From Hymenobacter telluris (GTDB lineage Bacteria > Bacteroidota > Bacteroidia > Cytophagales > Hymenobacteraceae): DNA of 64,000 nucleotides. Shown one piece after another: positions 1 through 9,138 of the stretch; position 1 is the stretch's first letter, and the number at the start of each line of letters is the position of its first letter. The notes beneath the pieces were generated by a model. The model was not told the DNA's origin. It saw only the letters and a program-made list of their open reading frames with translations, and ran no database searches. The stretch lies in NCBI RefSeq assembly GCF_017313265.1, contig NZ_JAFLQZ010000001.1:496001-560000 (forward strand). Direction: 5' to 3'. The position numbers were made by a program, and so were the translations under genes.

Positions 1-20
1 GAGGGGGCCGGGGGGTGAGG
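1..20. repeat. Palindrome family A, right arm only (copy A1)
   Basis: The first 20 bases match the outer right arm of the palindrome family seen at nine further places in the first 20.4 kb (ends in GGGGGGTGAGG). The rest of the copy lies outside the window. It stops 3 nt short of the GH127 stop codon. Confidence 0.8.
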
Positions 21-23
21 TCC

Positions 24-2201
24 CTACCGGCTCACCGGGAGCCACACCTGCATATCGCCTAAGCCGCGGTTGCCCCAGGCGTAGTAGGGAACCAGCTTGA
101 AGGGTACGGTGGCAGGCTTTTCTCTAGCAATGGGGTGGTAGAGCTGGCCTTTCCAAGCCGAGTTGTCCACGAACTCGCCCTGGCCTTCCAGCCAGACGAT
201 ATCGGAGCCGGCTACTGTTGTGTGGCGCGGGGTGAGGGTGGCGTTGGCGGGTATGAGCAGGCCGCTCAGGGGTTTGCCAGCGGGCAGGTCGTTGGCTTCG
301 AGGCAGTAGACCACGGGGCCACGCTTCACGGCTACCTGGTTGCGGTTTTCCTCTACCAGCGGGTTGGTTTCAACGAGTTGTGCGGGCATCGGAAGGTTCA
401 GCTCCACCTTGTCGCCGGCTTTCCAGCGGCGGTTCACTTCGGCGTAAGTGCTGGGCTTCAACGTTACTGATTCCGGCTTGCCGTTTACGAGCAGCGTAGC
501 ACCTTCGCACCAGCCCGGTACCCGTAGGAACAACGAAAACGGTTTCTTCGGCGCCTCGCTTAGCGTCAGTTTCACGGCGCCATCCCAGGGGTAGTTGGTT
601 TCCTCAGTGAGCTTAACGAGGGAACCGTCTTTGAGCTTGGTGTTGAGGTTGTTGCCGCCGTACAGGTTCAGCCACAAGCCTTTATCCGACACGCTGTAGA
701 GGTAGTTGTTGACCTCCGCAATGGTGCGCACCACGTTGGGCGGGCAGCAGTTGGAGAGGCTGATGTAGTCCACCCGCTCCTTCGACCACCGCTGCGAAAA
801 CGGCAGCGCCGCCGAGTACGCCAGCGGGTTGGTGTACAGGAACCGCTGCCCATCCAGACTGATACCCGACAGCACGCTGTTGTAGAGGGCCGTTTCGAGC
901 ACGTCGGCGTACTTGGCGTCGGCGGTTACTTGCAGCATCCGCCAGTTCCAGAGCACGTTGCCGATGTTAGCGCAGGTTTCGCCGTGGGCCGTGTGGTTGG
1001 GCAACTGGTAGTCGCGCCCGTAAGCCTGGTGGATTTTCTGCACCGTGTCGGGCTTGTAGGCCGTGCCGTCCGGCGATACGCCGTCGTAAAGGGCTCCACA
1101 GGCGCCGGTGACGTATAGTTTGTGCTGGGTCACGTCGTCCCACATCCGGTCCAGGGTAGTGAGCAGGGTTTTGTCGCCGGTTTCGGCGTACACGTCGGCC
1201 GCCCCCGCGAAGAGGTAGTTGGCCCGTACCGCGTGGCCGCCGGCTTTCTGCATCTGCCGAAACGGCACCCGGTCCTGGTTGTCATCGGTGCCAATGTCGG
1301 CCGCTAGGCCCCGGATATTAATCAGGCTCTGGGCCAGTTCCAGGTAGCGCGGGTCGCGGGTGGTGCGGTACATTTCCACCACGCCCATGTAGTGCGCGGG
1401 GCAGATGGCATTGCGCGCCAGCTCCGGCGAGGCTCTTTTGTAGAAGTTGTAGAGGTAATCTGTCGACTTCTTCGCCAGGTCCAGCATAGAGGTCTTGCCG
1501 GTGGCGCGGTAGTGCACGCAGGCCGCCGTCATCAGGTGGCCCAGGTTGTAGGTCTCGAAGTTCAGCCGGTCCTTGAAAGCCGCCTTCTGCCCTGGATTGT
1601 TCAGCTCGGCAATGGTGCTGTGCGTGCTGATGTACCCATCGGCCCGCTGTACCTTGGCAATCAATGCAATGGCCTCGTCGAGCTGCTTATCGAGCTTGGG
1701 GTCGTGGGTGACGGCGTAGGAAGCGGCTAGGGCTTCCAGCAGCTTGAAAAAGTCGCCGTCGTGGAAGGGTGGGCCTTTGTGCTCGCCTTTCGCCAGGCCG
1801 GCCGCAATTTCAAAGTTCTTGTACGCGTGGTTCCGGTCGGAGTGGTACAGTTCCCACATGGTCGGAATCATGGACTTCTGGCACACATCGAACCGCTCGG
1901 CCCAGAAGCCGGTGGTCCAGGTGGCGGCGCCCATGTCCACGCTGCTGAGCTTGGCATGGGTGCTGGCGGACGTGTTGGTCAGGGCCTTTTGCTGAGCCAC
2001 TGCCGGAGCGGCAGTGGCTAAAAGGAGCAGAGTCAGGAGGCGGCGGACCTCACCCCCCGGCCCCCTCTCCTCGGGGAGAGGGGGAGCCGAACGTCTGCTG
2101 ACGTCTACCTGCATTAATTTACGACTGGCTCCCCCTCTCCCCGAGGAGAGAGGGGCGGGGGGTGAGGTGAATGGGGCCAGGTAGCTGAGCAGACTTTTCA
2201 T
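24..2201 (-). CDS. GH127 family beta-L-arabinofuranosidase (DUF1680 type), secreted
   Basis: Predicted retaining beta-L-arabinofuranosidase that would release arabinose from plant glycans in the periplasm. The family's Cys3-Glu zinc site is visible as GETCANIGN (E408, C410) and SNCCPPN (C485, C486); by family knowledge one Cys of the NCC motif is the nucleophile. The 725-residue length fits one (alpha/alpha)6 domain plus beta-sandwich. The N-terminus is odd: MKSLLSYLAPF is followed by about 40 residues encoded by palindrome copy A2, and only then by the hydrophobic stretch RRLLTLLLLATAAPAVAQQ. Removing the 120-bp element in frame restores an ordinary signal peptide. An internal Met at about residue 30 lies inside the element and could be used instead. 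The start codon is 6 nt after the GH106 stop, so the two are probably cotranscribed. Function by family is solid; the exact substrate is inferred. Confidence 0.9.
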   Translation of the reverse strand: MKSLLSYLAPFTSPPAPLSSGRGGASRKLMQVDVSRRSAPPLPEERGPGGEVRRLLTLLLLATAAPAVAQQKALTNTSASTHAKLSSVDMGAATWTTGFWAERFDVCQKSMIPTMWELYHSDRNHAYKNFEIAAGLAKGEHKGPPFHDGDFFKLLEALAASYAVTHDPKLDKQLDEAIALIAKVQRADGYISTHSTIAELNNPGQKAAFKDRLNFETYNLGHLMTAACVHYRATGKTSMLDLAKKSTDYLYNFYKRASPELARNAICPAHYMGVVEMYRTTRDPRYLELAQSLINIRGLAADIGTDDNQDRVPFRQMQKAGGHAVRANYLFAGAADVYAETGDKTLLTTLDRMWDDVTQHKLYVTGACGALYDGVSPDGTAYKPDTVQKIHQAYGRDYQLPNHTAHGETCANIGNVLWNWRMLQVTADAKYADVLETALYNSVLSGISLDGQRFLYTNPLAYSAALPFSQRWSKERVDYISLSNCCPPNVVRTIAEVNNYLYSVSDKGLWLNLYGGNNLNTKLKDGSLVKLTEETNYPWDGAVKLTLSEAPKKPFSLFLRVPGWCEGATLLVNGKPESVTLKPSTYAEVNRRWKAGDKVELNLPMPAQLVETNPLVEENRNQVAVKRGPVVYCLEANDLPAGKPLSGLLIPANATLTPRHTTVAGSDIVWLEGQGEFVDNSAWKGQLYHPIAREKPATVPFKLVPYYAWGNRGLGDMQVWLPVSR
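2048..2167. repeat. Palindrome family A copy A2, inserted in frame in the GH127 gene
   Basis: A 120-bp inverted repeat. Each arm is itself a hairpin (CCCCCTCTCC, hinge, GGAGAGGGGG). The left hinge is TCGG and the right is CCGA, its reverse complement. Length 120 is a multiple of 3 and neither arm has a stop in the GH127 frame, so it is translated as roughly residues 12-52. Confidence 0.9.
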
Positions 2202-2207
2202 ACTAAG

Positions 2208-5200
2208 TTATTTTTCAGTGGAAACGCCGATGGTCACCGGGCCTAGCAGGCCGGCGGGCAGCAGGGGCTTGGTGGCGGCGGGGGAGGGGGAGGGTGCGGG
2301 CGTCCAGGTGGGACGTTGGTCGGCGGGGAGGGCCTGGTCGCCGGTGAGGCGGTTGGCCCAGGTGTTGGTTGCGAGGATGCGGAGCTGGTTGTCGCCTTTG
2401 CGCACGGCGTCGGTGATGTCGAGTCGGTAGGGAGCAGTCCAAGCGGTACCGACGGGCTTGCCGTTGAGCTGCACTTCGGCCAGGTTGGCCACCTGGCCTA
2501 GTTCCAACCACACGCGCTGCTGGGGCCGTTTCTTGCCCTTCCAGCGGAAGGTGTGGGTGTATTCGGCGGTGCCGGAATAGTGGCGGATGGCGTCGTTGGA
2601 ATGCTGGCTCCAGTCGGTGAGCTGGTTGAACGTGACGGGCTGCGCCGGGCCGCGCTGCTTGCTGTCGAAGCTGACCTGCCACGGCCCCGCTACGGTTTGC
2701 ACCGGCTTCACCGTCGTCCAGTTGGAACCGGCTGAAGCAGCGGTTTGCGCGGTTGGCTCCCGGAATACCACGAACACCGAGCCATTGCGGTCTAAATATA
2801 ACGGCAGCAGAGTGCGGCCATTTTCAATCCTCCATTCTGTAGCCAGACGAGTTTCGCCTGTAACGGCATCCCACAGTTCCGGCTGGCGACCATTTATACG
2901 AAAGCTCAGATTGATAGTGCGCGCGGAGTCTAATTGGTTGGAAACGAAGTAAATATTGAAGTTGCCTCCGGTACGATGGCACCATGCAACACCATTAGCA
3001 CGCTGGCCGCTGGCCGTGCTAGCTGTGAAGTCACGTTCTAAGCCCAATGCCTGAAATGAATCGGCAGTGAAAGGGCCGTGCATCACCCTAATCTTATTAG
3101 GATTGACGAAAGGTTCAAGCCTATGCCTGCTGGTAGAAACAAGTTCTACGGGTTGGTTAGTCACCATTGAATCTGTCGGCAAGCCAGCTAGCTTCAATAT
3201 TTGGTATGACTCATGCTGCACAATTTTGTCAGCGTTAGGAAAGTCGCTCAAGCTAGGTGAATGATTAGGCTGGCGGTTGATTAGAATAGTAGCCCCAGCC
3301 TGTACCAACTCCCGTAGTTTCTTCGCCACTTCAGGAGACATAGCGCTATTATCAGGACTCATTTTTTGAACGCCTGGTACCACAAGCACCTGGTATCTTG
3401 CTCCGCCTGGCAATGTGATATCCCCATAGCTAACCTTTGCCAAACGCAGCAGCGCGTCTTTATTGAACGAATCGTATTGGTAGCCGTGCAATGGGTCTAC
3501 CAGCATATCGGCAGTTTCCATGTTGGCCGAAGCCGAGACTTTTTCCGGCTGCTCACGCATGGGCAAACCCACATTGGCGAGGCGCTGCTGTTCGGCGGCC
3601 ACTGCCTGCGGCCCGAAAATGCCCGGCAGGTCGGAAACCAGCTTGTTGGGCAGAATGGCGCGGCGCGGGGTTTCCTCGCCGGTAAATACTGCAACGTCGG
3701 TTACGGGATGGCCGAGTTGCAGCAGGGCCTGGCAGCGGCGGGCGTAGTCCACCCAGGCGCGGCCGGGCTTCCACCAGGTTTGGTCGCGCTGGAAGAACAG
3801 GCCAATGCCGCTCAGCGTCATGCCCGGCTGGCGGTCTAGCCAGGGGTTGTGCACGAACACGTGGTACACCATCCGGTTGACGCCCAGCGCGTAGTTGCGG
3901 TCCTGCAAGGCCTTCAGCATACCGGGGTGCTCGTCCCAGGCCAGTTTCAGCTCGGTAAAGGCCTCGGCCTGCACGATGCTTTTGCCGTAGATATGCGCGC
4001 CCGAAACGGCGTCGAGCATGTCGTTGGGCTTGTCGTGGGTGGGGCTGCGCAGCCAGAATTCGCCCATCGGCACGTCGGCGTGCTGGTAGTGCAGCAGGCC
4101 GTCGCTCACCATCGTAGGGGCAATGGCCTCGGCCGAAAACGTGCAGCCTTTGGCGTGCGCCTGCTCTTTCAGCGTCACGTAGAACTTGTCGTTCACCAGC
4201 TCGGCAATGGTTTGGCGCACGTCAAACAGCACCCGCTCCGACACGTCGGCGCTTTGCAGCGGCACCCCGGCCAGCACCGGCAGGTAGGGCAGCAAATCGT
4301 AGCCGCGGCGCTGACGGAACTCGGTGGCAAAGTTGGTCGACCAGTTCTGCGAGCCACACTCCCAGCTGTCTACATGGAACATCTTCAGCACCCGCGCCGC
4401 CAACTCCGGCCCGCCCTGCCGGATGGCCTCGCCAAACCAGCTGTCGAATTGCAGCTTCACGGCCGCGGGGTTGAACTTGTCGCACTCCAGGCCGCGGGCC
4501 CCGCCGCCGGTGGTATTGATTTGGCCCGTGGAGCCGTGCCCGACGCGCAGCACCGTCCAGTTGCCGGGCGGGGCCTGCCAGGTTAGGCGGCCGTTGGTGT
4601 CCATCTTGCCGGTCAGGTTAACGACCTTGTTGAGTGGCACGCACAGCGAATCGGGGAGTTGCTGGGCGGTGGTGCGCGGACTCACGCGCCACACTTCGCC
4701 GTTTTTGCCTTCGTAGTGGTTGATGCGCGCCTCGCCCGACAACCGGATTTCCGTCACTTTCAACGACTGTTTCCACTTGGCCGCGTCGAGGTCCTCGGCA
4801 CCCGGTTCCGAGCCGGCGGGGTCGTACACGAAGCGGAAAAACCGCGCTGTAGTGGCCGGCAGGGCGTGCGTCACGGCGCTGCTATCCTGCCAGCCGCTGC
4901 GGGGCGGCGTCAATTGCAGGATGGGCCGGAAGGTGCGGCCGTCAGTGCTGGCTTCCACCCGCAGGCGGTTGGCCTGGTAGTTATAGCCCGTTGACCGGAT
5001 GCGGATGGAGCGGCAGGTAAACGGCTGGGCGTAGGCGTACTGAATCCAGCCCGGCTCACTGGTTTTGAAGCCTTCCTTGTTGCCCGCCACGGCCAGCAGC
5101 TCCGGCTTAGTGCCGGCTATACTGCTCGTCACCTGCGGCTTGGCGCTGGTAGTTGCCCCAGTTGGGGTAGGGTAGGCGTACACCGCAATGTCGCGGTAGT

Positions 5201-5717
5201 AATTCTGCACGGTGGTGGCTTGCGGCAGCATCTGGCTGATGCGCCGGCCGCCTTGCACCTGGGTTTGGGTGTACACCACCTTCTGCATGGAAAGCTCCGG
5301 CGTAATCCAGGGGCCGCCGGCCAGCGCAAACCCGTCGCTGACGTGCATGGCCAGCTTCAGGTGGAGGCGGTCGGCTTCGGTCATGGCGTGCTTCACCATC
5401 TGCCACCAGCGCGGCGAGAGTTGCACGGCCGGCGGTGTAATGGCCGGCGGATTTTCCACGCCCTTAATCGGCATGAGGTAGGCGCCGCCGATGCCGGCCT
5501 CGCGCATGGCTTCCAGGTCGGCGGTAATGCCCTCGGGCGTTACGGCGGCGTTCATCCAGTACCAGAACACCCACGGCTTGGCGGCCTCGGGAGGGTTCTG
5601 AAAAGCCGCTTGCAGGTCAACCGCAGGTGCTTGCTGGGCGCACACCGGAGCCGGCAATCCGCCACAAAACGGCAGCGCGAGCAATAGGAGGGCCTTAGGA
5701 AGCAAGCGGGTTTTCAT
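2208..5717 (-). CDS. GH106 family alpha-L-rhamnosidase, secreted
   Basis: Predicted inverting alpha-L-rhamnosidase acting on rhamnosyl side chains in the periplasm. The N-terminal MKTRLLPKALLLLALPFC to VCAQQ region is a signal peptide. It is followed by the typical GH106 opening (PWVFWYWMNAAV and EAGIGGAYLMPIKG). The C-terminal ~150 residues hold a galactose-binding-like beta-sandwich (VWLELGQVANLAEVQLNGK, then TNTWANRLTGDQ). Length 1169 aa is normal for the family. It lies immediately upstream of GH127 in the same transcription unit and downstream of the FucP transporter. Bases about 2770-3480 are clearly less GC-rich than the rest of the gene, although the frame stays open. The family call is confident; specificity is inferred from the family and from the GH78 gene in the same block. 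Confidence 0.9.
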   Translation of the reverse strand: MKTRLLPKALLLLALPFCGGLPAPVCAQQAPAVDLQAAFQNPPEAAKPWVFWYWMNAAVTPEGITADLEAMREAGIGGAYLMPIKGVENPPAITPPAVQLSPRWWQMVKHAMTEADRLHLKLAMHVSDGFALAGGPWITPELSMQKVVYTQTQVQGGRRISQMLPQATTVQNYYRDIAVYAYPTPTGATTSAKPQVTSSIAGTKPELLAVAGNKEGFKTSEPGWIQYAYAQPFTCRSIRIRSTGYNYQANRLRVEASTDGRTFRPILQLTPPRSGWQDSSAVTHALPATTARFFRFVYDPAGSEPGAEDLDAAKWKQSLKVTEIRLSGEARINHYEGKNGEVWRVSPRTTAQQLPDSLCVPLNKVVNLTGKMDTNGRLTWQAPPGNWTVLRVGHGSTGQINTTGGGARGLECDKFNPAAVKLQFDSWFGEAIRQGGPELAARVLKMFHVDSWECGSQNWSTNFATEFRQRRGYDLLPYLPVLAGVPLQSADVSERVLFDVRQTIAELVNDKFYVTLKEQAHAKGCTFSAEAIAPTMVSDGLLHYQHADVPMGEFWLRSPTHDKPNDMLDAVSGAHIYGKSIVQAEAFTELKLAWDEHPGMLKALQDRNYALGVNRMVYHVFVHNPWLDRQPGMTLSGIGLFFQRDQTWWKPGRAWVDYARRCQALLQLGHPVTDVAVFTGEETPRRAILPNKLVSDLPGIFGPQAVAAEQQRLANVGLPMREQPEKVSASANMETADMLVDPLHGYQYDSFNKDALLRLAKVSYGDITLPGGARYQVLVVPGVQKMSPDNSAMSPEVAKKLRELVQAGATILINRQPNHSPSLSDFPNADKIVQHESYQILKLAGLPTDSMVTNQPVELVSTSRHRLEPFVNPNKIRVMHGPFTADSFQALGLERDFTASTASGQRANGVAWCHRTGGNFNIYFVSNQLDSARTINLSFRINGRQPELWDAVTGETRLATEWRIENGRTLLPLYLDRNGSVFVVFREPTAQTAASAGSNWTTVKPVQTVAGPWQVSFDSKQRGPAQPVTFNQLTDWSQHSNDAIRHYSGTAEYTHTFRWKGKKRPQQRVWLELGQVANLAEVQLNGKPVGTAWTAPYRLDITDAVRKGDNQLRILATNTWANRLTGDQALPADQRPTWTPAPSPSPAATKPLLPAGLLGPVTIGVSTEK

Positions 5718-5734
5718 GTTGTTCTGACGGTTCG

Positions 5735-5892
5735 CCTCACCCCCCGGCCCCCTCTCCGAAAAGGAGAGGGGGAGCCACGGCGGCGCGGGTATAGGTGGGT
5801 ATTCAGTATTCTCTCTTGATTATGCTTTGGCAGTAGTGTTCCTAGCGGCTGACTCCCCCTCTCCTTTTCGGAGAGGGGGCCGGGGGGTGAGG
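5735..5892. repeat. Palindrome family A copy A3
   Basis: A 158-bp inverted repeat filling the GH106/FucP gap, 17 nt from the GH106 start and 13 nt from the FucP stop. Arm hinges are GAAAA (left) and TTTTC (right), exact reverse complements. Its loop begins ACGGCGGCGCGGGTA, also present in copy A10. Confidence 0.9.
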
Positions 5893-5905
5893 CCCCACGT
5901 GAGGT

Positions 5906-7204
5906 TTACACCAGCCGCCCTTTGATTCGGTAGCCGTACAGCCCAAACAGCAGCACCACCAGGTAGCAAACCAGCGGGACAAGGTAGCCGACTTGGATAT
6001 TGTCGCCGCGCAGGTCGATGAGGGAGCCCATTAGATAGGGCATGATGGCGCCGCCCACAATCGACATCACCAGCCACGATGAGCCGGGTTTGGTGTCGTC
6101 GCCGAGGCCGGCAATGCCCAGGGCGAAGATGGTGGGGAACATGATGCTCATGAAGAAGCCCAGCCCGCCCAGCGCGTAGATGACGTAGGCCCCGTCGCCG
6201 AACACGGCCACCGCGCATAAGGCCATAGCAATGATGGCGTAAATGGAGAGCAGCTTTTGCGAGGCAATGTACTTCAGCAAGGCAGTGCCAATGAAGCGCC
6301 CCACCATGAACAATAGCCCGTACACGGCCAGGTAGTAACCGGCCGTTTTCTCATCAACACCGGCGCCCTGCTTGGCCATCCGGATAAAGAAGCTGGTTAC
6401 GCATACCTGCGCCCCCACGTAGAAAAACTGCGCCACCACGGCCCAGGTCAGGTGCTTATGCTTCAGCACCGCGAAGAAGCCACCACCTTCCGAGGGCTCG
6501 GCTTCGGCGGCCTTCACTTCGGGCAGCTTGCTGAAAAAGAACAGTACCGCTACGGCCACCAACACGCTCCCCAGCACGATGTACGGCAGCTTCACGGCGG
6601 CGGCTTCGTGGTTGAGGTAGGCGATGCGCACCGCGTCGGTCATAGCCGCCAGCTGCTCCTTGCTGTATTCCTTGCCCGACAAAATCATGTTGGCCCCAAT
6701 GATGGGCGCCACGAACACGGCCAGCCCGTTGAACGAAGCGGCCAGGTTCAGCCGGCTCGTGGAGGATTCGGGCGGGCCGAGCACGGCGGCGTAGGGGTTG
6801 GCGGCGGTTTCCAGCGTGGTCAGGCCGCAGCCGATGATGAACAGCGCGGTCAGGAACAAACCGTAGGAGCGGGCATCAGCGGCGGGTACGAACAGGAAGG
6901 CCCCGCCCGCAAAAGCCAGCAGGCCCAGAATGATGGTTGCCTTATAGCCCAGCCGCTTCAGCAGGATTCCGGCCGGAATGGCCATCAGGAAGTAGGCCAG
7001 GAACACGGCCGTATCCACCAACGTTGACTGCCGGTTGTTGAGCTGGCAGGCTTTCTGGAGGTGCGGAATCAGGATGGAATCCAGGCTGTGCGCCATGCCC
7101 CACAGAAAGAATACGCCCACCACCAGGATGAACGGGAACAAGTAATTCCGGTTCTGGTCGGCAGTAGCGACGGCAACGGGGGCAGCAGTGGTGGGGAGGG
7201 CCAT
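5906..7204 (-). CDS. FucP-type sugar:H+ symporter (MFS)
   Basis: Inner-membrane major facilitator of the FucP/GluP branch, 432 aa with about 12 hydrophobic segments. The N-terminal half shows the branch signature FFLWGMAHSLDSILIPHLQK and a later TLETAANPYAAVLG, both typical of L-fucose and glucose/galactose permeases. It lies in the block with GH106, GH127 and the CoA-transferase module, so it probably imports a monosaccharide released by those enzymes (rhamnose, galactose or arabinose). The substrate cannot be read from sequence. The upstream gap toward MaoC holds a family-B palindrome. Confidence 0.88.
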   Translation of the reverse strand: MALPTTAAPVAVATADQNRNYLFPFILVVGVFFLWGMAHSLDSILIPHLQKACQLNNRQSTLVDTAVFLAYFLMAIPAGILLKRLGYKATIILGLLAFAGGAFLFVPAADARSYGLFLTALFIIGCGLTTLETAANPYAAVLGPPESSTSRLNLAASFNGLAVFVAPIIGANMILSGKEYSKEQLAAMTDAVRIAYLNHEAAAVKLPYIVLGSVLVAVAVLFFFSKLPEVKAAEAEPSEGGGFFAVLKHKHLTWAVVAQFFYVGAQVCVTSFFIRMAKQGAGVDEKTAGYYLAVYGLLFMVGRFIGTALLKYIASQKLLSIYAIIAMALCAVAVFGDGAYVIYALGGLGFFMSIMFPTIFALGIAGLGDDTKPGSSWLVMSIVGGAIMPYLMGSLIDLRGDNIQVGYLVPLVCYLVVLLFGLYGYRIKGRLV

Positions 7205-7240
7205 GGGCGGGATTTGTTAGAGATAATATAGTAAAGAACG

Positions 7241-7344
7241 GTCATGCTGAGCTTGCCGAAGCATCTCTACTGGTTCGTTCTCACATCAGAAAGTTAGTTT
7301 GGCGGTAGAGATGCTTCGGCAAGCGGACGACAGATAAGCATGAC
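7241..7344. repeat. Palindrome family B copy (GTCATGCTGAGCTTG arms)
   Basis: Inverted repeat with left arm GTCATGCTGAGCTTGCCGAA through CATCTCTAC and right arm GTAGAGATGCTTCGGCAAGC ending CATGAC. The right arm is interrupted by an extra segment (ggacgacagataag). It ends 3 nt before the MaoC stop codon, the same spacing as the copy at 21604-21690 before the GH78 stop. Confidence 0.85.
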
Positions 7345-7347
7345 GGT

Positions 7348-7800
7348 TTAGCCATTGGTGCCGCGCAGCTTCACCACCAGCAGATGGTCGCAGGCCAGCA
7401 CCACTTCACCGTGCTCGTTGACAACTTCCACGTGTTCGGTCACGGTACCGTAGCCGGGCTTCTTGCCTTCCTCTTTATTGGAAATCGTGACTTCCGAGTG
7501 GATGGTGTTGCCGATGAACACGGGCTTCACGAACCGCAGCCGGTCGTAGCCCTTGGAAAACGCCTCGGGGTTGATTTCGGAAGCCGTGAGGCCGATGCCG
7601 ATGCTGAAAATCATGGTGCCGTGCGCAATCCGCTGGCCGAAGGGCTGGGTTTTGCACCACTCGGCATCCAAGTGATGCGGGAAAAAGTCGCCGGTGTGCC
7701 CGGCGTGCACCACGAAGTCCGTTTCGGTGATGGTGCGGCCAAGGGTCACGCGCTTTTCGCCAAGGGTGTAGTCTTCGAAGAAGGTGGATTTAAAATACAT
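7348..7800 (-). CDS. MaoC-family (R)-specific enoyl-CoA hydratase/dehydratase
   Basis: 150-aa single hot-dog domain protein. By family it hydrates or dehydrates acyl-CoA thioesters in the cytoplasm. The catalytic region is recognisable as [15 protein letters not shown], with the Asp and His of the hydratase-2 motif in GD-x3-HH context, followed by IAHGTMIFS. There is no signal peptide. Its gene neighbours (CoA-transferase, Gfo/Idh/MocA oxidoreductase, two solute-binding-like proteins) suggest a CoA-thioester step in breakdown of a carboxylic acid or sugar acid rather than fatty-acid metabolism. It sits between a family-B palindrome (downstream) and palindrome A4 (upstream, 17 nt before the start). 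Confidence 0.85.
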   Translation of the reverse strand: MYFKSTFFEDYTLGEKRVTLGRTITETDFVVHAGHTGDFFPHHLDAEWCKTQPFGQRIAHGTMIFSIGIGLTASEINPEAFSKGYDRLRFVKPVFIGNTIHSEVTISNKEEGKKPGYGTVTEHVEVVNEHGEVVLACDHLLVVKLRGTNG

Positions 7801-7817
7801 GAGTTGTTCTGAGTGAG

Positions 7818-8078
7818 CCTCACCCCCCGGCCCCCTCTCCTAGGGGAGAGGGGGAGCCTGGCGTCAGCGGCGCATCTACTTCGGCTGCCGCCTTCGTCAA
7901 TGCTACCGGGTGGTGGTTGAGGAGTTATTGATAGTTCAAGAAACTGGTTTGTGGTTCGGGAGGTGTCCTGCTGTCTACTGCTTCTTGGTAGCAGTTGCGG
8001 AGGCGGTAGCCGAAGCGGCGGCGGCGGCGCCTCGTCTGGCTCCCCCTCTCCCCTAGGAGAGGGGGCCGGGGGGTGAGG
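7818..8078. repeat. Palindrome family A copy A4 with extended inner palindrome
   Basis: The longest copy, about 261 bp. Hinges are TAGG (left) and CCTA (right). Inside the usual arms the palindrome continues: CTTCGGCTGCCGCC near 7880 pairs imperfectly with the region near 8010 (GGCGGTAGCCGAAG). The right arm contains the TAG stop codon used by the oxidoreductase gene. Confidence 0.85.
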
Positions 8079-9138
8079 CCCCGTCACTCGACGCGTAGGC
8101 GGCTTCCACTACGGCCATGGTGTTGATAACGTCTTCCACGCTAGTAGGCAAGGTGCTGATTTCGCCGTTTTTGTATTGCATCAGGGTGCCCATTGTGCCC
8201 ATAAACGCATCGGGGAACCAGGAGCCTTCCAGGTCCACAGTGTGCCAGGTGGGTTGCTCCCCGTCGCGCAGCAGGCAATACTCGAACTTGTCGGGGACGC
8301 CGTGGGGGTAGTTCATCAGCAGGCCCATGCGGGCTTTGATGGCGCCTTTCGTGCCTTCCCATTTGATGAAGCTCTCCTGGTTTTCGGGGCCGAAGGCGTG
8401 GTCGTGGTTGGTGTTGATGACGGCGTGCAGCGTGTCGCCGTAGTCGAACAGGATGGTGGAGCGCGACGACGACAGCGCCTTGGCCGGGTGCTTCAGCGTC
8501 TTGGCCAGCACACTGTTCGGGTCGCCGAGGAAGCTGCGAATCAGGTCGATGTAGTGGATGCTGTGGTACTGGATTTCCAGGCGCGGGTGCACCATTACGT
8601 GCGGAAACAGCTCCCACGGCGTTTCCAGCGTCACGCGCACTTCCATATCGTACAGCTCGCCAATGAGGCCCTGTTGAATCATCTCGCGGGCGGCGCTTAC
8701 ATAGGGGGCAAACCGCAGCTGGCAATTGATGGCGGCCGTCAGGTTTTTGCGGCGGCACACCGCCAGTATTTCCTGGCTCTGCCAGAAATAGTCGCCCATC
8801 GGCTTCTGAATCAGCACCCCGCAGCCATCAGGCAGCTGGTTGAGCGTTTCCACAAACTGCTCGGGCATGATGGTGATGTCGTAGACGGCGTTGGCGGGCG
8901 CGTGGGCCACGGCGTCGGCCACCGAATCGTAGACGTGCGGAATGCCCCAGGTGGCGGCCAGCTTCTCGGCCCGGGCGCGGGTGCGGTTGGTGATGCCCAC
9001 CACCTCAAAACCCGCCTTGCGGTAGGCCGGCAAGTGCGCATCGCCCACAATGCCGCCCGCGCCCACAATGATGATGGGCAACGGTTGCTGGGGCAGCACC
9101 GGCAGGTAGGGAATGGGCGTGTCCTGAATTTTAAACAT
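8053..9138 (-). CDS. Gfo/Idh/MocA-family NAD(P)-dependent oxidoreductase
   Basis: 361-aa cytoplasmic dehydrogenase. It has an N-terminal Rossmann fold with the dinucleotide loop IIIVGAGGIVGDAH, the family's second motif as IQKPMG, and HSIHYIDLIRSFLG in the catalytic domain. A longer open frame starts further upstream, but its residues look like an off-frame reading of the neighbouring gene. The ATG at 9138 overlaps the upstream stop as ATGTTTAA, an arrangement typical of translational coupling. The C-terminus is unusual: after VVEAAYASSDGA it reads SPPGPLS and stops inside palindrome A4, so the native tail was probably replaced. The substrate is probably a sugar or cyclitol derivative, but this is unknown. 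Confidence 0.87.
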   Translation of the reverse strand: MFKIQDTPIPYLPVLPQQPLPIIIVGAGGIVGDAHLPAYRKAGFEVVGITNRTRARAEKLAATWGIPHVYDSVADAVAHAPANAVYDITIMPEQFVETLNQLPDGCGVLIQKPMGDYFWQSQEILAVCRRKNLTAAINCQLRFAPYVSAAREMIQQGLIGELYDMEVRVTLETPWELFPHVMVHPRLEIQYHSIHYIDLIRSFLGDPNSVLAKTLKHPAKALSSSRSTILFDYGDTLHAVINTNHDHAFGPENQESFIKWEGTKGAIKARMGLLMNYPHGVPDKFEYCLLRDGEQPTWHTVDLEGSWFPDAFMGTMGTLMQYKNGEISTLPTSVEDVINTMAVVEAAYASSDGASPPGPLS

